A DNA stretch of 61,105 nucleotides, taken from positions 1 through 61,105 of the forward strand of contig CAKKTI010000092.1 in assembly GCA_920105805.1 (NCBI GenBank). The letters run 5' to 3'. The notes under the pieces are model-generated. The model ran no database searches and was not told the origin of the DNA. It saw only the letters and a program-made list of their open reading frames with translations. Below, piece by piece: positions 9,838 to 22,000 of this stretch. This DNA is from Condylostoma magnum (lineage: Eukaryota; Ciliophora; Heterotrichea; Heterotrichida; Condylostomatidae). Each line of letters opens with the position of its first letter. Positions within the stretch are counted from its first letter, which is position 1. The position numbers were made by a program, and so were the translations under genes.

Positions 9838-12800
9838 TTATGAGTATCTAAGATTTGGCTTTGTAACCTTTCCAAGCCTTGAATTCAGTTTTTCAATACT
9901 TTTTTGCGAATAAGTTGCGTAATCTTCTGTTTTCAAATTATTCAAACTTTCTTGGTTTTTAATTCTGCAATATATTCTATCATTATATTACAACCTTTAA
10001 TCAACCTATAAATAATTTTACCTGCAACTAAATTATCCAGCCGTTTGTATTTACCTTTTTTACCTGTCTAAATTACTGAATGTCCTTGCAGGTTTTCCCC
10101 CAATAGCATTAGAGCCTTGAGTCCTACTAGCATATCTTTACAATTTTTTCCGCCTATTTACCTAAATTCTTTCAATATCTCTTTTAACTTACTCACTAGG
10201 ATGTTTTCGTTATGCATTCAGTATAAACATTACTTTTTTCTGCATGTCAGCAATTGTTTTATAGTTTGGTAATAATTCAGACATAGCTAAAAATCGTTGC
10301 TTATTGGATATTGCTTCGACATTCATCATATAAAGTATATCTTAATCGTCCTATGTCTTTTTAGCTTATTACTCATTTTAAACATCTAGCTCGTATTAAA
10401 TACTACCTTTTACTTCTTATCCAAATGAAAAATTTTCTAATGGGTGCCCACTGATTTTTCCATATAAAGAATTTATAGTAACCTAGCAATCTTCCTCTTC
10501 TCTATAATAATTCTAAAACAGCATATTAAGTACAGCAAATTCGTTATAAAATGACCGTAAATTTCAATTCATGTCAAGATTAGTTGGTGATTCGTCGTTA
10601 ATTTTGATGTTTTTAAAGAACTCTGAGTCGTTTAAATTAACATTGCTGAGCTAATCTTCATTTAATTCATATCCAAATAGTTCTCTTGCTTTATCTATTA
10701 CATTTTATCGTAGCATCTATTCAATTTATTTTCTCTTTGCTAGGTAATCTTCCTCTTCCTTTTTTCTTATATAATCCCATTCATCTTACTCATTTATCGA
10801 ACCTTCTGATACTTCGGAAACTTCATAATCTGATTCTCCTTCAAAATCTATGAATTCATGTACTCTTTAATCCTTAGTACTAGTTTTGTTTCTTTTGATC
10901 TGGATTTATTTTGTAAATGATGCCTAAGCATTTTAGCCTATTATAAGTTTTTTGCTTTTTCCATGCTTTGCAGGGTACTTTTTATGTTATTATGATATTG
11001 TTTCTTTTCTGGTGAATTGTTTAGAGAGAGATTTCTTTTTAATTTGATTATTTTATGTTAACTATCTTTACAGTTTGTCTCTTTTGTAGACTGGAGGTAT
11101 TTTAGCCTTTATTTCCTTATTTTCATTAATNNNNNNNNNNNNNNNNNNNNNNNNNNNNNNNNNNNNNNNNNNNNNNNNNNNNNNNNNNNNNNNNNNNNNN
11201 NNNNNNNNNNNNNNNNNNNNNNNNNNNNNNTCATTTTCCTTTTATATCTTATTTACCTTTACTTTTAATTAATGTTTGCCCTTCTTCTTATACTACTTTT
11301 TATTTTAAATCTGATGCTTCCATTTAGCTTAAGGCTGTCATTACCTTGGCGAGTCAATACTACTTTCACTTCCAGTTTAAAATGCTTCCTTTCTATCAAC
11401 TATTTTTTGAGGTTAAGTTCTAGGACTTATCTAAGCCTTATTTTACTTATAATTGTCTTATTTTTACTCTGCTTCTTTCTTATAAGTTTTCTTTCTTTAA
11501 GTAATATTGCTTTGCCTAACGATTTCCTCAATTCTGGGTAATATTTCCACATCATCTAATTCTATTAGCTATTCAGTTTGAATTATATTTTCTTGTTCTA
11601 TATCCTCTACTTCATCATCAGATGATCTTCCAATTTCAAATAAACTGTTCCTTCTAGTCTTTTTGTGTTTAGGTATGGGATCTTCCTCTATGAATATTCT
11701 TCCAAGATCTTTTATAGTAGGAGTATATTTGATATCAGGGTAATCTAAATATAGGCCCTCATTAATTCCCTCCGATGAAGAGTTTAATGGTTTATTTACA
11801 GTTTATGGATTACCAGATGATATTTACCCTCTTTATTAGCTCTAAACTGGTTTATTACCTTCTTAGTTAAACTATCCTGTTTAATAATTTATTAATTATC
11901 TATCTGGCTAATTGAATATTTCTATTTCATTTATATTATTTGAGTAATCACTTTACTATGCTTATTATTTGCTGTTTTAAAGCTAATTTCTGCCTATTAC
12001 CCTTTCTTTTGCAAGCCCTATACTATCAACCTATTGCCTTTACTAGGGCTATTCTCTCTTCTCAGCTAGTCTTTCATCTTAACCAGTAGATGTTCTAGTT
12101 TATCTTGTGCCAAGTCTGCTTTATCCCTCGATATAAGTATATTAATAATTTCTAGCATTCATTTCAGCATCAGCAATTACAGCTTTGCTTTTAGTATTTT
12201 ATACAAAATCACTTCTAAGTAATTTCTCTATCAATTTCTTCATACTTTCGATTGTAGTGACTTCTTCTTTCATTATAGATAACATAACAACATCAAGTAG
12301 CGAGGTTTTTCGTTCTGGGGAGAATCCTGATATGGAGTTTCTTCTTGCAGTGGTCTGGCTTTGAAATAATTCTATAAATAGTTTCCCTTTAGGAGAAATA
12401 TAAATCAGCTCAAATGATGTCTAAGCTTCTTTCGTCTATTTGAGTATTCTATAGTTATCAAATTTTAGTTAGGGGTATTTTTCCTTTAAGATCTTTATGA
12501 GTTCATGTTCACTTTGTGCGGTTTAGGCCAATTCCACTAAATTAGGTTATTAGTAAGTAAACTATTCAGGTATAAAATCACTGCTTTGTAGGAATTTGTT
12601 AATTTTATCAAGCTGTAAATTATGGGAAAACGGCTTTTACTGCTGTTTAGCTTCACTTATTGTATATTCTCGATGTGTCATTGGCTTTTAATGTCGATTC
12701 GCACTAAATAATCTCGACTCATCGCTCTATGTTTTCAACTAAGGAGTTTCCAGTGTACTTTGCGTATCAAAGGTTTAGTAATTAGTGTTTCTTGAATCTT

Positions 12801-13128
12801 GTAACGGAAGGTTTATGTTGAGATTTAAAAGCTTTATCTACTTTTATTATTAATTTAGACTTTTTGTATCAATTTTTGACTAAGGTCCTGATCTAGTCTA
12901 TTTTATTGAGAAATTGCACCTTTTCGGCTTATGAGAAGAATTAACTTTTACATGGTTTCTTATATCACTAAAATTCCTGATGCTTTTGGAGAAGCTTGGA
13001 GTTCTTCACCCGGAAATTTCTCTAGAATTGTGCTAAAGGTAAGTTGTTTTTAGGGGAACTAAAGATCTTTGCTTCTAAGTGCTATTGATTATAATACGTT
13101 TATTCCTATTGCCAGAAATTGGCTTCAT
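9838..13128 (-). CDS. Very long Q/K/E-rich protein, interrupted by assembly gap
   Basis: A reading frame of about 1,060 codons plus a 100-N gap, in the same printed phase on both sides. The N-terminal ~150 residues are basic and disordered (MKPISGNRNKR..., 'TQSTLETPQLKTQSDESR'). A folded region then appears ('LVELAQTAQSEHELIKILKE', 'FELIYISPKGKLFIELFQ', 'SLLDVVMLSIMKEEVTT'), then long Gln/Lys/Glu stretches, an acidic patch ('HEFIDFEGESDYEVSEVSEG') and a C-terminal helical part. No domain was recognised. The start is uncertain: ATG 13128 leaves only 11 nt to the PP2C ATG, while ATG 12681 (MTHREYTISEAKQ) is the alternative. The last ~150 codons can be read plausibly in two frames, so an intron or a different end is possible. 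Confidence 0.5.
11131..11230. other. Assembly gap (100 N)
   Basis: Exactly 100 N, the usual placeholder for a scaffold join of unknown length. Lysine/glutamine-rich coding sequence flanks it on both sides in the same strand, so the gap lies inside the long Q/K-rich gene and the true missing length is unknown. Confidence 0.98.
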
Positions 13129-13139
13129 TTATTTTATTT

Positions 13140-14327
13140 ATGGGAGGTTGCCTTATAAAGAATAAGAAAACAACTGGTATAAATTTGATATAAAACAGCT
13201 TTTAAACTTAACCTGATAAAATAATAGCACCGTTAACTAAAAATATTAGGAAAAGACTGTAAATTTTGGCATTTGATTAAGATAATGGATTAAATAAAAA
13301 TTACGAGGTAAAAGAACGAGTTTTAGATACAGAAGAAAATGAGGTTGATTTAAAATAATTACATAGACCTTATAAGTTATTATAATTTACTGAAAGTGTA
13401 TTGTATTAAGGTCTACTGACCCGTAGAAAGTAGTAGGGATTTGATGAAAAATTATAAGAAATTAACAAATAAACAAAAAAGATTCTTAATCGTTTTGGAA
13501 TCATTGCAAAATGTAAAAAGGGACTTAAGCCTGATATGCCTAACTAAGATGATTTTATAATATCTATCAATGGACCATCTTTCTTACTAGGAGTTTTTGA
13601 CGGCCATGGCCAATTTGGGCACGAAGTATCTAGTTTTATTAGAAGCTAACTCCCCTAATTCCTCTGACAACATCCATTATGGAAAATAGATTTTAAATAA
13701 GCTTTTTAGCAATCTTTTATGTAAACAAGTGAAAGCTTGATATAGTCTAAAAGCATCCCAGATATAAAACTATCAGGCAGTACAGCGACACTCATCTTTT
13801 ACTAGGATTAAAGCATATACACAGCTAATGTTGGAGATTCATAAGCAATTTTAGTATCAAAAGAATCAGGCCAAGTTTTAGTAAAAAGACTAACAAATAA
13901 TCATAAGCCTTAAAATACACAAGAAAAACAGAGAATAGAGACATATGGAGGAGAGGTGAGAAAACCACCAGGTGATGGTCCTTGAAGAATATACAAGAAG
14001 GGAAGAAATTACCCAGGATTGGCAATGACCAGAGCTTTAGGTGACTTAACAGCTTAAAAATGTGGAGTGATTCCAGAGCCTGAAGTTTTTAATTACAAAT
14101 TGGAGGACAATGACAGATTCTTAGTGATTTGTTCTGATGGAATTTGAGAATTTATGTCTGATTGAGAAGTGGGGTCAATAATTGATTCAAATTCCCAAAA
14201 TCTAAACAAAGCTGCAGAGAGACTGGCAACCATTGCTTGGACCCGATGAATCAAATAATGTTCAAATGTAGTTGATGATATTACAATAATAATAGCAAGT
14301 TTACCCGATTTTAGAGAAACCTTATAA
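13140..14327 (+). CDS. PP2C-family Ser/Thr phosphatase with myristoylation-type start
   Basis: 395 residues. PP2C metal-binding motifs are visible: 'GVFDGHGQFGHEVSSFI' (Asp near residue 154), 'GSTATLIFYQDQSIYTANVGDSQA', 'TRALGD' and 'CSDGIWEFMSDWEVG'; the final 'VVDDITIIIASL' holds the last metal Asp. Both Trp in 'GIWEFMSDWE' are TGA. It needs Mg/Mn and removes phosphate from Ser/Thr. The start MGGCLIKNKKTTG has Gly-2 and Cys-4, as in known lipid-anchored ciliate PP2Cs, so membrane attachment is likely. It ends at TAA 14325-14327, 4 nt from the stop of the convergent acyl-CoA oxidase. Its ATG is 11 nt from the possible start of the minus-strand neighbour. Confidence 0.92.
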
Positions 14328-14331
14328 ATTA

Positions 14332-16443
14332 CTAAGAACTAGGCCTTGCGTTTCTAAGCTCTAAAAATTTACCGATCCATTCTGGTCTTTGATTGTACTT
14401 TTCTCTTGACTCGATTGTTGTCATTAAGTTTTAGTATACTTACCCATTTTTAAGCCCCAGTACTGATCCGATTAATTTATCTGGAATTTCTATAGCATCG
14501 ATTATTTTGACTGATGATTCTGCTAGTTCATTACAATTTTCCATTATTACTTCTCTTAAGACGTTTAGTTAAGTTTGGTTTAGATATTCTTCCATAAGGT
14601 AGTTCTGGGATTTCTCTAAAGTATGAGCTGCGTACAATCGTGCAATTTTTTCATATAGTTTTTAGTTTTCTTAGTTTTATGCTGAATTTATCATCTAAAA
14701 TAGCTCGTATCCCATAATAGCTTCTAGATATGCTATAACCAACTCCTTATGCCCAAAGATACCAGAAAGATTCCACACATCAACAGGATTTTGTACCTTT
14801 TTAGCATTTTACTACAGCATATGCACAGTTTTATGCAAAATCAAATTAAACTTATGATATAATCCTTCAATCAACCTCTAATTACTCAGATCTTCCTTAT
14901 TTTCAAACTAAGCCTTTTCCATAAAAACACTTGTCATATCACTATTTAGAAACCATAGCAATTCACTTTCAATTTTTTGTCCTTTGAACAGTTTCTACAT
15001 CTATTTGAAAATAAACCTTGAAGACTACTACATTAAAACATGATTGTCCCCTTCCCAAGTATGATGAATATCAGTCTCAGCTCTAATTTTCCCTAGCAAG
15101 CTATAAGCAGAATATCCATGCCCTCCACACGCCTCTCTACACTCCTAAACGGCCTCTATCGCATACCATCCAAACACAACCTTAATTGCAGATAGAAAGC
15201 AATGCAGATCAGCACCTTCCGCACACATTGGATCTTCTGAAATAACTGACTTAATTCTCATATAAAAATCTATAATCTTATGATTAACTACAACCATTCC
15301 AAACAACCTGGCTAGGTGAGGCATTAGTCTATACCTATGCAGTGGATAATCTAGTATAACCGACTCATTCTGGCCATCAGTACTGAATTACTATCTAACA
15401 GCTGCATATCGTATTGCAATCTATAAAGCTTTATGCGTATTCATATAACACCCTCCCATAACAGCAAATCTTCCTCTAATCAACCCTGCTAGCATCGCTG
15501 CAAAACGTTTCTCCTTATTCTTAATATCAGTCTTAAACTTCCCCTCCTCTGAAATCTATGAAAACTTATCCAACAAACAGTCATAAGGCACTCTGTAATT
15601 ATCAAACAACGCAAATCCATTGTCAATTCCATGCAGTCCTATCTTAGGCCCACAATCCCCTATTACAATTCCAGGTAAAGGCTCAAATGTTTCTTTGTCT
15701 CTAATTGGTACTAGGAATACATGAATGCCATACTCCTAGTCTCCGATTAACAATTAAGCGAAAACAACAGCCATATTTGCAACCTTTCCCAAGGCTCCGA
15801 CCCACCACTTAGCAGCGGTTGGACAGGGAGTTGAGGTTTCAGACTGTAGGGCAGAGGAAGAGCTAGTTATTACAAATTCGCGCGTTTTAGGGTCAAATGC
15901 TGCCACTGTCTCCAATCCACTTACATTGCTGCCGTGGCCCAGCTCAGTCATGCAGAAGCATCCGTAGTCTTCTAGAGTAAATGCTTAGTCAATGTACCTA
16001 GAGTGCTTTTATGTACCGAGTTGCTGAATCGTGTCAATGTATAGAGTGTTGTGCACTACAAAACGAGTTGAGAGTGATATGTCATAACATCCCAGGGCTT
16101 TGTTCATAACAAGTTTGTGCCTTCCGTCATCAATATCGATTTAATTGTTAATTTAGTACTTAGGATAAAAGTATAAAATTTAGCGAATTTGCATTTCTCG
16201 TAGTTCATCTCGGGATAAGTCTATGTCTCTTGTATGATCGAATAAAGGAGATTGCTCTAATGTTTGTAGCATTTCTTCGAATTTGTCTTGTCCGAATCCT
16301 AGGTATAAAGATCTGAGTTCTTTTAGATCAATTTGCAGTCCCCTGGATCTATAATCATCTAAGTTACGTAGTTAGGTGTTAAACTAGAAGCTAGAGGTTA
16401 TGTGAGAATCTATCAACTTAAGTCTTCTGGCCTATGATGTCAT
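14332..16443 (-). CDS. Peroxisomal acyl-CoA oxidase
   Basis: 703 residues, the normal ACOX length. Recognisable segments: '[20 protein letters not shown]' (acyl-CoA dehydrogenase-type flavin and substrate region), '[20 protein letters not shown]', '[20 protein letters not shown]', 'YAAVRQQF', '[20 protein letters not shown]' with the Arg-x-x-x-Gly-Gly-His-Gly FAD motif, and '[16 protein letters not shown]'. It oxidises acyl-CoA to 2-enoyl-CoA and makes H2O2 in the first step of peroxisomal beta-oxidation. The C-terminus (RPSS) is not a PTS1, but residues 7-15, RLKLIDSHI, fit a PTS2-like (R/K)-(L/V/I)-x5-(H/Q)-(L/A/I) pattern. The stop TAG is 4 nt from the PP2C stop. Confidence 0.96.
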
Positions 16444-16504
16444 TTTTATCACAAATATTTAAGAGAATATAATCCATGAAATCTTGTGTACTAATTTATT
16501 TAAA

Positions 16505-17266
16505 CTAATTACCTCCAGTACTGCTGATTTTACGCTTTGAGGACGTTGTGTTACTTTTTTTCCCCAGTTCGTGAAATGTTCCTTCATAGCTATCATCACT
16601 TTAGCCATCACTGAAATATACACCTGGCTCACTTTCATCATTTGATGAAATTCCATATAGATCATATGATGATATTACAATTTACTAGTTTTCTCCAAAG
16701 CTCTCTTCCTCATCACTAACAGCTGCAGGCTCAGTCGCATATATTTGATCTTTTGTGTCAAATGTGTTAAATTAGTACTGTTTTTGGTCTGGGGAGGTTT
16801 GTATATATGGGTCTATTGTTTTTACTATAATATCGTTAGTATTATAGCCTTATACTGATATGTTAACTGAAGACTACTCTTTGTTTTAAGCGTTTTATAA
16901 CAACCGAGCAGTATCTGCTCTCTCAGGTCTGCTTTTCTAAGGGTTTCTTGATACTGGGCGTTTTCTCACTTTCCTTTTAGATTGACTTAATGCTGGGGAA
17001 CGAGTTCTTATAGAGGAAAGAGAAATGTTTGGCTGATTTCTCTTTCTCTGCTAGCTTTTAGAACGTCTTTAGTACAATTTTTGAAATGAGGTTGTTAGGT
17101 CTTTTACTACTTATGACTTTTATGATAGGAAAATTTTAGATATTTCTATTGCTGTACGGTGCCAAATTATTCCAGATTGAAATTAAGGGTCTGATTTTGA
17201 CTTTTATCTTATAGAAAGCTCGCTCAGAAGGCGGTATGTCATCAGAAGTAATTCTATTTTAGACAT
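16505..17266 (-). CDS. Hypothetical basic/Ser-rich, probably disordered protein
   Basis: About 253 residues, starting MSKIELLLMTYRLLSELSIR. The N-terminal third is helical, the middle is Arg/Ser/Pro-rich ('SLSSIRTRSPALSQSKRKVR'), and the C-terminal third alternates acidic and Ser/Tyr segments ('AAVSDEEESFGEN', 'YGISSNDESEPGVYFSDG', 'SDDSYEGTFHELGKK'). This looks like an intrinsically disordered regulatory or nuclear protein; no domain is recognised. The end lies at TAG 16505 or TAA 16496, about 55 nt before the ATG of the acyl-CoA oxidase on the same strand. Confidence 0.55.
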
Positions 17267-17365
17267 GATTGAAGCCTACAGGAATTCGTATTGGATTCCG
17301 CTGGATAGAGCTACTGTATTTTATTTAAAGGGCTGAAGTTGTATAAATTATTGGAATGTTTTTAT

Positions 17366-18040
17366 TTAAAACCGCATGTCTTTCTTTAATCCTAGTACAT
17401 TTCTTAGTTCAATGTCATTTTTTTATTTTATCGAAGCTTATTTCTTCCCGATTTTAACCATTAGTGTCTCATAAGTCTTAATGGACTTAATGACAACCTA
17501 GTATATAGTACTATTTCTAACAACCTTAGACCTTCTTCCTTTATTAATAACCTCCCCTGCTATCTTATAGCTACTTTATATAACTTTATGTGCTAAGTTT
17601 AAACCCCGCTTAGCATATTTCCACGCTTTCTCATAATACCTAATTCTCATTAACATATAACTTAATTGCACCATATAAACAGTCTCAACCTTCCACAAAT
17701 TGATCCTTTACTATGACTAACTCAGCAATTTTTGCCTCTTTTCCTTAATCTATCTATGCCTGACATTATAAGACGCAGCATCTATATAATTAACCGCCTA
17801 TTTCAACTTCCCGATCCTTTCTAAAACTTACCTCTAATAACACAACCCAGTATTATGCAAAACAGCAACAACTAATTCCTACTACTAATTTAAACTTGTT
17901 CCAATTTCCAGCTACTTCTCCACTTCCTACAAAACTCCCAAAGCCTACACGAACTCCTTCTGCTCAATCATTCCATCAGCCTATTATATAAGTAAACTAA
18001 TGTCCCCCATCTCCTGGGATCTCCTAGCAAAATTTTCCAT
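17366..18040 (-). CDS. TPR-like helical protein
   Basis: 224 residues, starting MENFARRSQEMGDISLLIQQ. Paired helices have TPR-type spacing and residues: 'LVVAVLHNTGLCYQRQVLER', 'KLKQAVNYIDAASYNVRH', 'VETVYMVQLSYMLMRIRYYE' and 'KAWKYAKRGLNLAHKV'. About three to four TPR units are likely, so a scaffold role is inferred. It is divergent from the RRM-WW gene with 52 nt between start codons. The stop is TAA 17366 after 'DMRF'. The call as TPR is by eye; other alpha-solenoids are possible. Confidence 0.6.
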
Positions 18041-18092
18041 TTAGAATTTATGAAAACTTAAATCTACGCAAAACCCTTTCCATTAAATAAGT

Positions 18093-18870
18093 ATGACATC
18101 TCCCTCCGAACCTAGCTTAAAGGTATTTGTGTCTTAATTCCCCCTCGAATGAGACGAGTCAAGACTCCGTGACTACCTTTCCTCCTACGGGCGCATATCT
18201 GCAGTAAAGCTGTTTAAACACCAGAACAAAAGTAACCCTTACTCAGACCTAGGCTGCGCATATGTTACTTTTGAGCGTAAAAGTGAGGGGGAAGAGACAA
18301 TTCATAAGCTTACTTCATTACCTGTAAGTATCTTTTTTTGACTTCATAAGCTAACTTATATAGGACAGTTTTATAATTCGATGGGCTGATGGTGAGGTTG
18401 AGCGTCTTAATTCTCTCGAAACCCCATACGCTACATAGGCTCCATATACTTTAGTGAATGAGAAGGTGTATGTAGAGTACGCTTCACCTGATGGAAGGCC
18501 GTATTATTGAGACAGTACCACTAATACCTCGTAGTGGGAAAGACCATAGGACGGGTAGATTGTTAAATAGGTACAGGAAGTCCAGCCAGCACATCCTTAT
18601 GTTATGGATCAATAGGCTACTGGGAATTGCAATTTGTTCATTTTTCATCTGCCCACGGATTGAAGTGATTAGGACTTGTTGTCCTATTTTGCTCCATATG
18701 GGAATATTGTTAGCTATAGAATCATGACGGACAAAATTACTGGAAGGAATAGAGGATTCGGGTTTGTCAGTTATGATAATCCTATCAGTGCGCAGATGGC
18801 CATGAAGCATATGAATGGGTTCCAGGTCCTAGGCAAAAGATTGAAGGTGCAGCTAAAAAAACGTAGCTAA
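18093..18870 (+). CDS. RRM-WW-RRM RNA-binding protein (two exons)
   Basis: Exons 18093-18323 and 18364-18870 give 245 residues. Order: RRM1 ('[20 protein letters not shown]', '[13 protein letters not shown]', then '[15 protein letters not shown]' after the intron); a WW domain ('[20 protein letters not shown]', first W is TGA); and RRM2 ('[20 protein letters not shown]', '[20 protein letters not shown]', '[15 protein letters not shown]'). The last RRM is CELF/Bruno-like and the RRM+WW mix resembles plant FCA, so a role in mRNA processing or stability is likely. The intron restores RRM1 exactly at 'TSLP|DSFI'. The stop TAA is followed by another TAA, and tRNA-Leu begins 16 nt on. Confidence 0.85.
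18324..18363 (+). other. 40-nt spliceosomal intron in the RRM-WW gene
   Basis: Begins GTAAGTAT and ends TATAG, with a good branch-point-like CTAAC 9-13 nt before the 3' end and a T-rich stretch near the 5' end. Removing it joins two halves of an RRM in frame; reading through would shift the frame and destroy the domain. Confidence 0.85.
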
Positions 18871-18886
18871 TAATCAGGTTAAAAAT

Positions 18887-18968
18887 GGTAACTGTGAGGT
18901 TCGAACTCACGCGGACATCCGTCCAATAGATCTTAAGTCTATCCCCTTAACCACTCGGGCAAGTTACC
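18887..18968 (-). tRNA. tRNA-Leu(UAA)
   Basis: An 82-nt cloverleaf. The acceptor stem GGTAACT/AGTTACC pairs perfectly, the T arm is GTGAG-TTCGAAC-CTCAC, and the anticodon loop CTTAAGA holds TAA between ATAGA and TCTAT. A long variable arm (about TGGACGGATGTCCGC) is the class II mark of leucine tRNAs. No intron. It lies opposite the 3' flank of the RRM gene. Confidence 0.96.
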
Positions 18969-19019
18969 TTACATTTTTACTTTCTTAGCATTATTATACC
19001 AAAATGTAGTAATTATTAC

Positions 19020-22000
19020 CTAAACTGCTTCTATTTCTATAGTATTACCAGAAACTAAGTCTCCATACTTGAAAAACTCCGGAGGAATTACCTCTTAGAC
19101 TATGTCTTCAGTCTCCCAGTTCAAAATCAGGAAAGCATCACCAGTATCCTCTATATATCTCACTTCTATCCAGTAAAATTGATCTTACTCAAAGGTAAAC
19201 GTATTTTATACTGCGTCGTTCTCTGTAGTTAATAGTAAGGTTTTATCAATGCTTAGGGTTGCTGTATTGTCAGTAGATAATGTAAGAACATAGTCATCAG
19301 TCTCAGTAACACTTATGAATCCTTGAATTAAAACACTTACTTCATCCTCTTAGGCTTCTCCTATTTATCCAGTGCCTCAGCTGAAATCGATATTGGACTC
19401 AATTGCAACTTAAACTGGCAAAGGTTCAAATAGAATATTGTTAAAGTAATATACTCTGATACCACTATTTAATATATACACTTCAACTAGCAAATTCCCT
19501 GTAAAATCACAAGGATCTTCTCCATTAGCAACACATTCACCACTTTTATCAACATTTTCTAGTGTAAAATCCTATTAACTTGAAAAAACTCCTATATCAT
19601 CCTTTGTAAACTGCAATTAAATTATTTTAAAATTGCTATTGGTTGGTTTATGCACAAATCCATATAAAGTAGGCTCTTCATCTAAAATATTACCAAATTC
19701 ATCTTTTATTGTGACAACTACATCAAAAGTTTCCCCTAGAGTAAGTTATGAGGGTGTCTATAACTCAGATTATGCAGGGCTAATAGCACCAGGCAATATA
19801 TCAAATTCATCTGAAAAACCCTCAACTGTGTTTACATTGACTACTACTGAATACCTGTCAGCAGTGTATACGAAATACTAGCATGTGTAACTACCATCTC
19901 CGTTGTCAGTCACTAAGATTTGGTTGCCTGGTACATCTCCTTCTAAATTACCGATATTCACACTGACTAAGTCTCCTCCTACTGTCAAAGGATCACCTGC
20001 TGAATCTCGTAGTTATATAGTAAAACTTAATTATTCCCCTGCACCTCCATCAACCAAGTCAAGAACTTCAGTTTATGTAGCATCAACTTCTCCGCTGACT
20101 ATACTTATATTGACCTCTTAAATAAGCTCATTTGTATTACCTACTTTTAAAAAGACTCTTAAAGTGCTGATTCCCGATTGTAATGGTGTAAAAGTACCAG
20201 TATATACTCCCTGTGACTACGGCTAAACATCTACTGGTATATTTTATGCACTGTATACAAAATTTCCTGTTATTTCATCTAGATTATGAACTTGTAAATT
20301 ACCAAATTAATCTCTAGCTTCAATAATAACAGTCTTTTCAACATTAGACTCACCAAAGCTCAATCCAAATTCATCCCCAGGAGAAGATTTAACTGTACTT
20401 CTTGTAGATGAGCTAGCATCAGGTAAAATAGTCAATTGTTTTGGAGTTGTTTAACTGTAAATTGTTGCAAAGAGATTCTTAGATGGAATGATTTGTTTTG
20501 GTATTTAAGAAGAACTCCAGCGAAGTTAAAATTATGCAGGGATAGTTTCTTATATTCATTTGATGTTTATCTTATTGAAAGCTCCTTTATTCAATGAGTA
20601 TTTAAACGTGTGTTCTTGTTTATATGTTGATGCTAAGTTATCAGCTAGAATTTAATCGTTTAATTAAAACTAGACTAGACCTGTTGTGTTTATATAAAAC
20701 GTGTATTATCCACTTTAGGTGGCATAAAGGAATCCTTTTCACTCGACTGAGTAATTGCTGGATATTTATACTGAATAATAAGGAGGCTCAGTTCAATTGA
20801 GATTAAAGTTGCTTTAAAGTGTTGTGTAGTATTAGGGATTTTAATCTGTAAAGTAGTTATACAATGTAGTTTATTCAAGTTGTATGAAATTAGGATCTTA
20901 GTAGTAAAAGCCTAGTAAACCTTCTTATTGAACAAGTCCTAAAATAATTTCGTAGTTTCCGGCGATTATTACTTCACTAAGATTCATGTTAAACTGTGAA
21001 AAATTGGTAAATGATCCTGTGCTTTATACTGTTTAAGGGCCATTTACACTACCTATGAAATATTAAGGTGTCATTAGGGGATTCCCTACTGGATTGTCAA
21101 TTATATTACCTGCTTAGTCTTTTGCAATTATAGTAAGGGCTAATTATCCTGCTGTATATTCGTTTAAAACCTCAGTATATTCGCTCTAAATACCCTTAAC
21201 TTTACCTTTTCCTATACTGATAACACTAGGGGAGTTTAAAATATCCTATGTTCCTAATTAAACTTATACAGTATAATTTTCTGATAATGATGGTGTAAAT
21301 GATAGGTTATATGTACCAGAACTAACAGGAGTTAATTAAAATTATGCATCTCCAGATGTACTACTGACATTTGTATTAAATAAAGTAGTTTAATTATCAA
21401 GCAAATTTCCGTATTGATCTTTAGCTAGTATAGTAATATTTATTTAAGTTCCAGAAGTTCCAGTTACAGGAGCATTTTGAATAATTGATTAGATAGCACT
21501 AGCAGTGTCTAATGCATTAACAGTTACTTGAAAAGGACTTCCTTATACTTAGACTGAATTAAATGTTGTTACTATTTGATAACTATTCGCTGTATCTAAT
21601 TACTTAGTACATTAATACACTCCAGTATCTTAATCAGTAAGTTAGCATGTCTCTTATGATGGATTAATTTAAATTTAATAACTGCCAGCTTAGGCTATTG
21701 TTTGTATTATATTATTATTATATAGATCTCTACCCTATACGGATATTTGAATGGATTCTCCAGCTTGTATATTACTCGATTCTATTAGAGCTATTGTGTT
21801 CAAAGGGTATAGTTTAGTAGGAGTTATTACTAGATCAATATCAGCATCTTATGTAGGAGAATCGTTCAAATATATAGTAGCCTAGTAATTCCCTGCTTTA
21901 AATGCACTAAATTATACAGCATTTTCAACCATAGAAAATCTGATAGTATTAGGATAATTCTATTAAAGTTCTTCATTTTATAAGCTAATAGGACTATCAT

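Noticed and set aside
13039-13053. A 15-nt GT-AG segment (GTAAGTTGTTTTTAG) on the plus strand, with an ATG ORF (MVSYITKIPDAFGEAW) ahead of it
   Set aside because: It would read through into the PP2C start region in the wrong frame, and the opposite strand carries the N-terminus of the long gene; probably a chance match.
18491-18810. Long open frames on both strands over the RRM gene
   Set aside because: The RRM and WW motifs lie in one plus-strand frame; the others are shadows.
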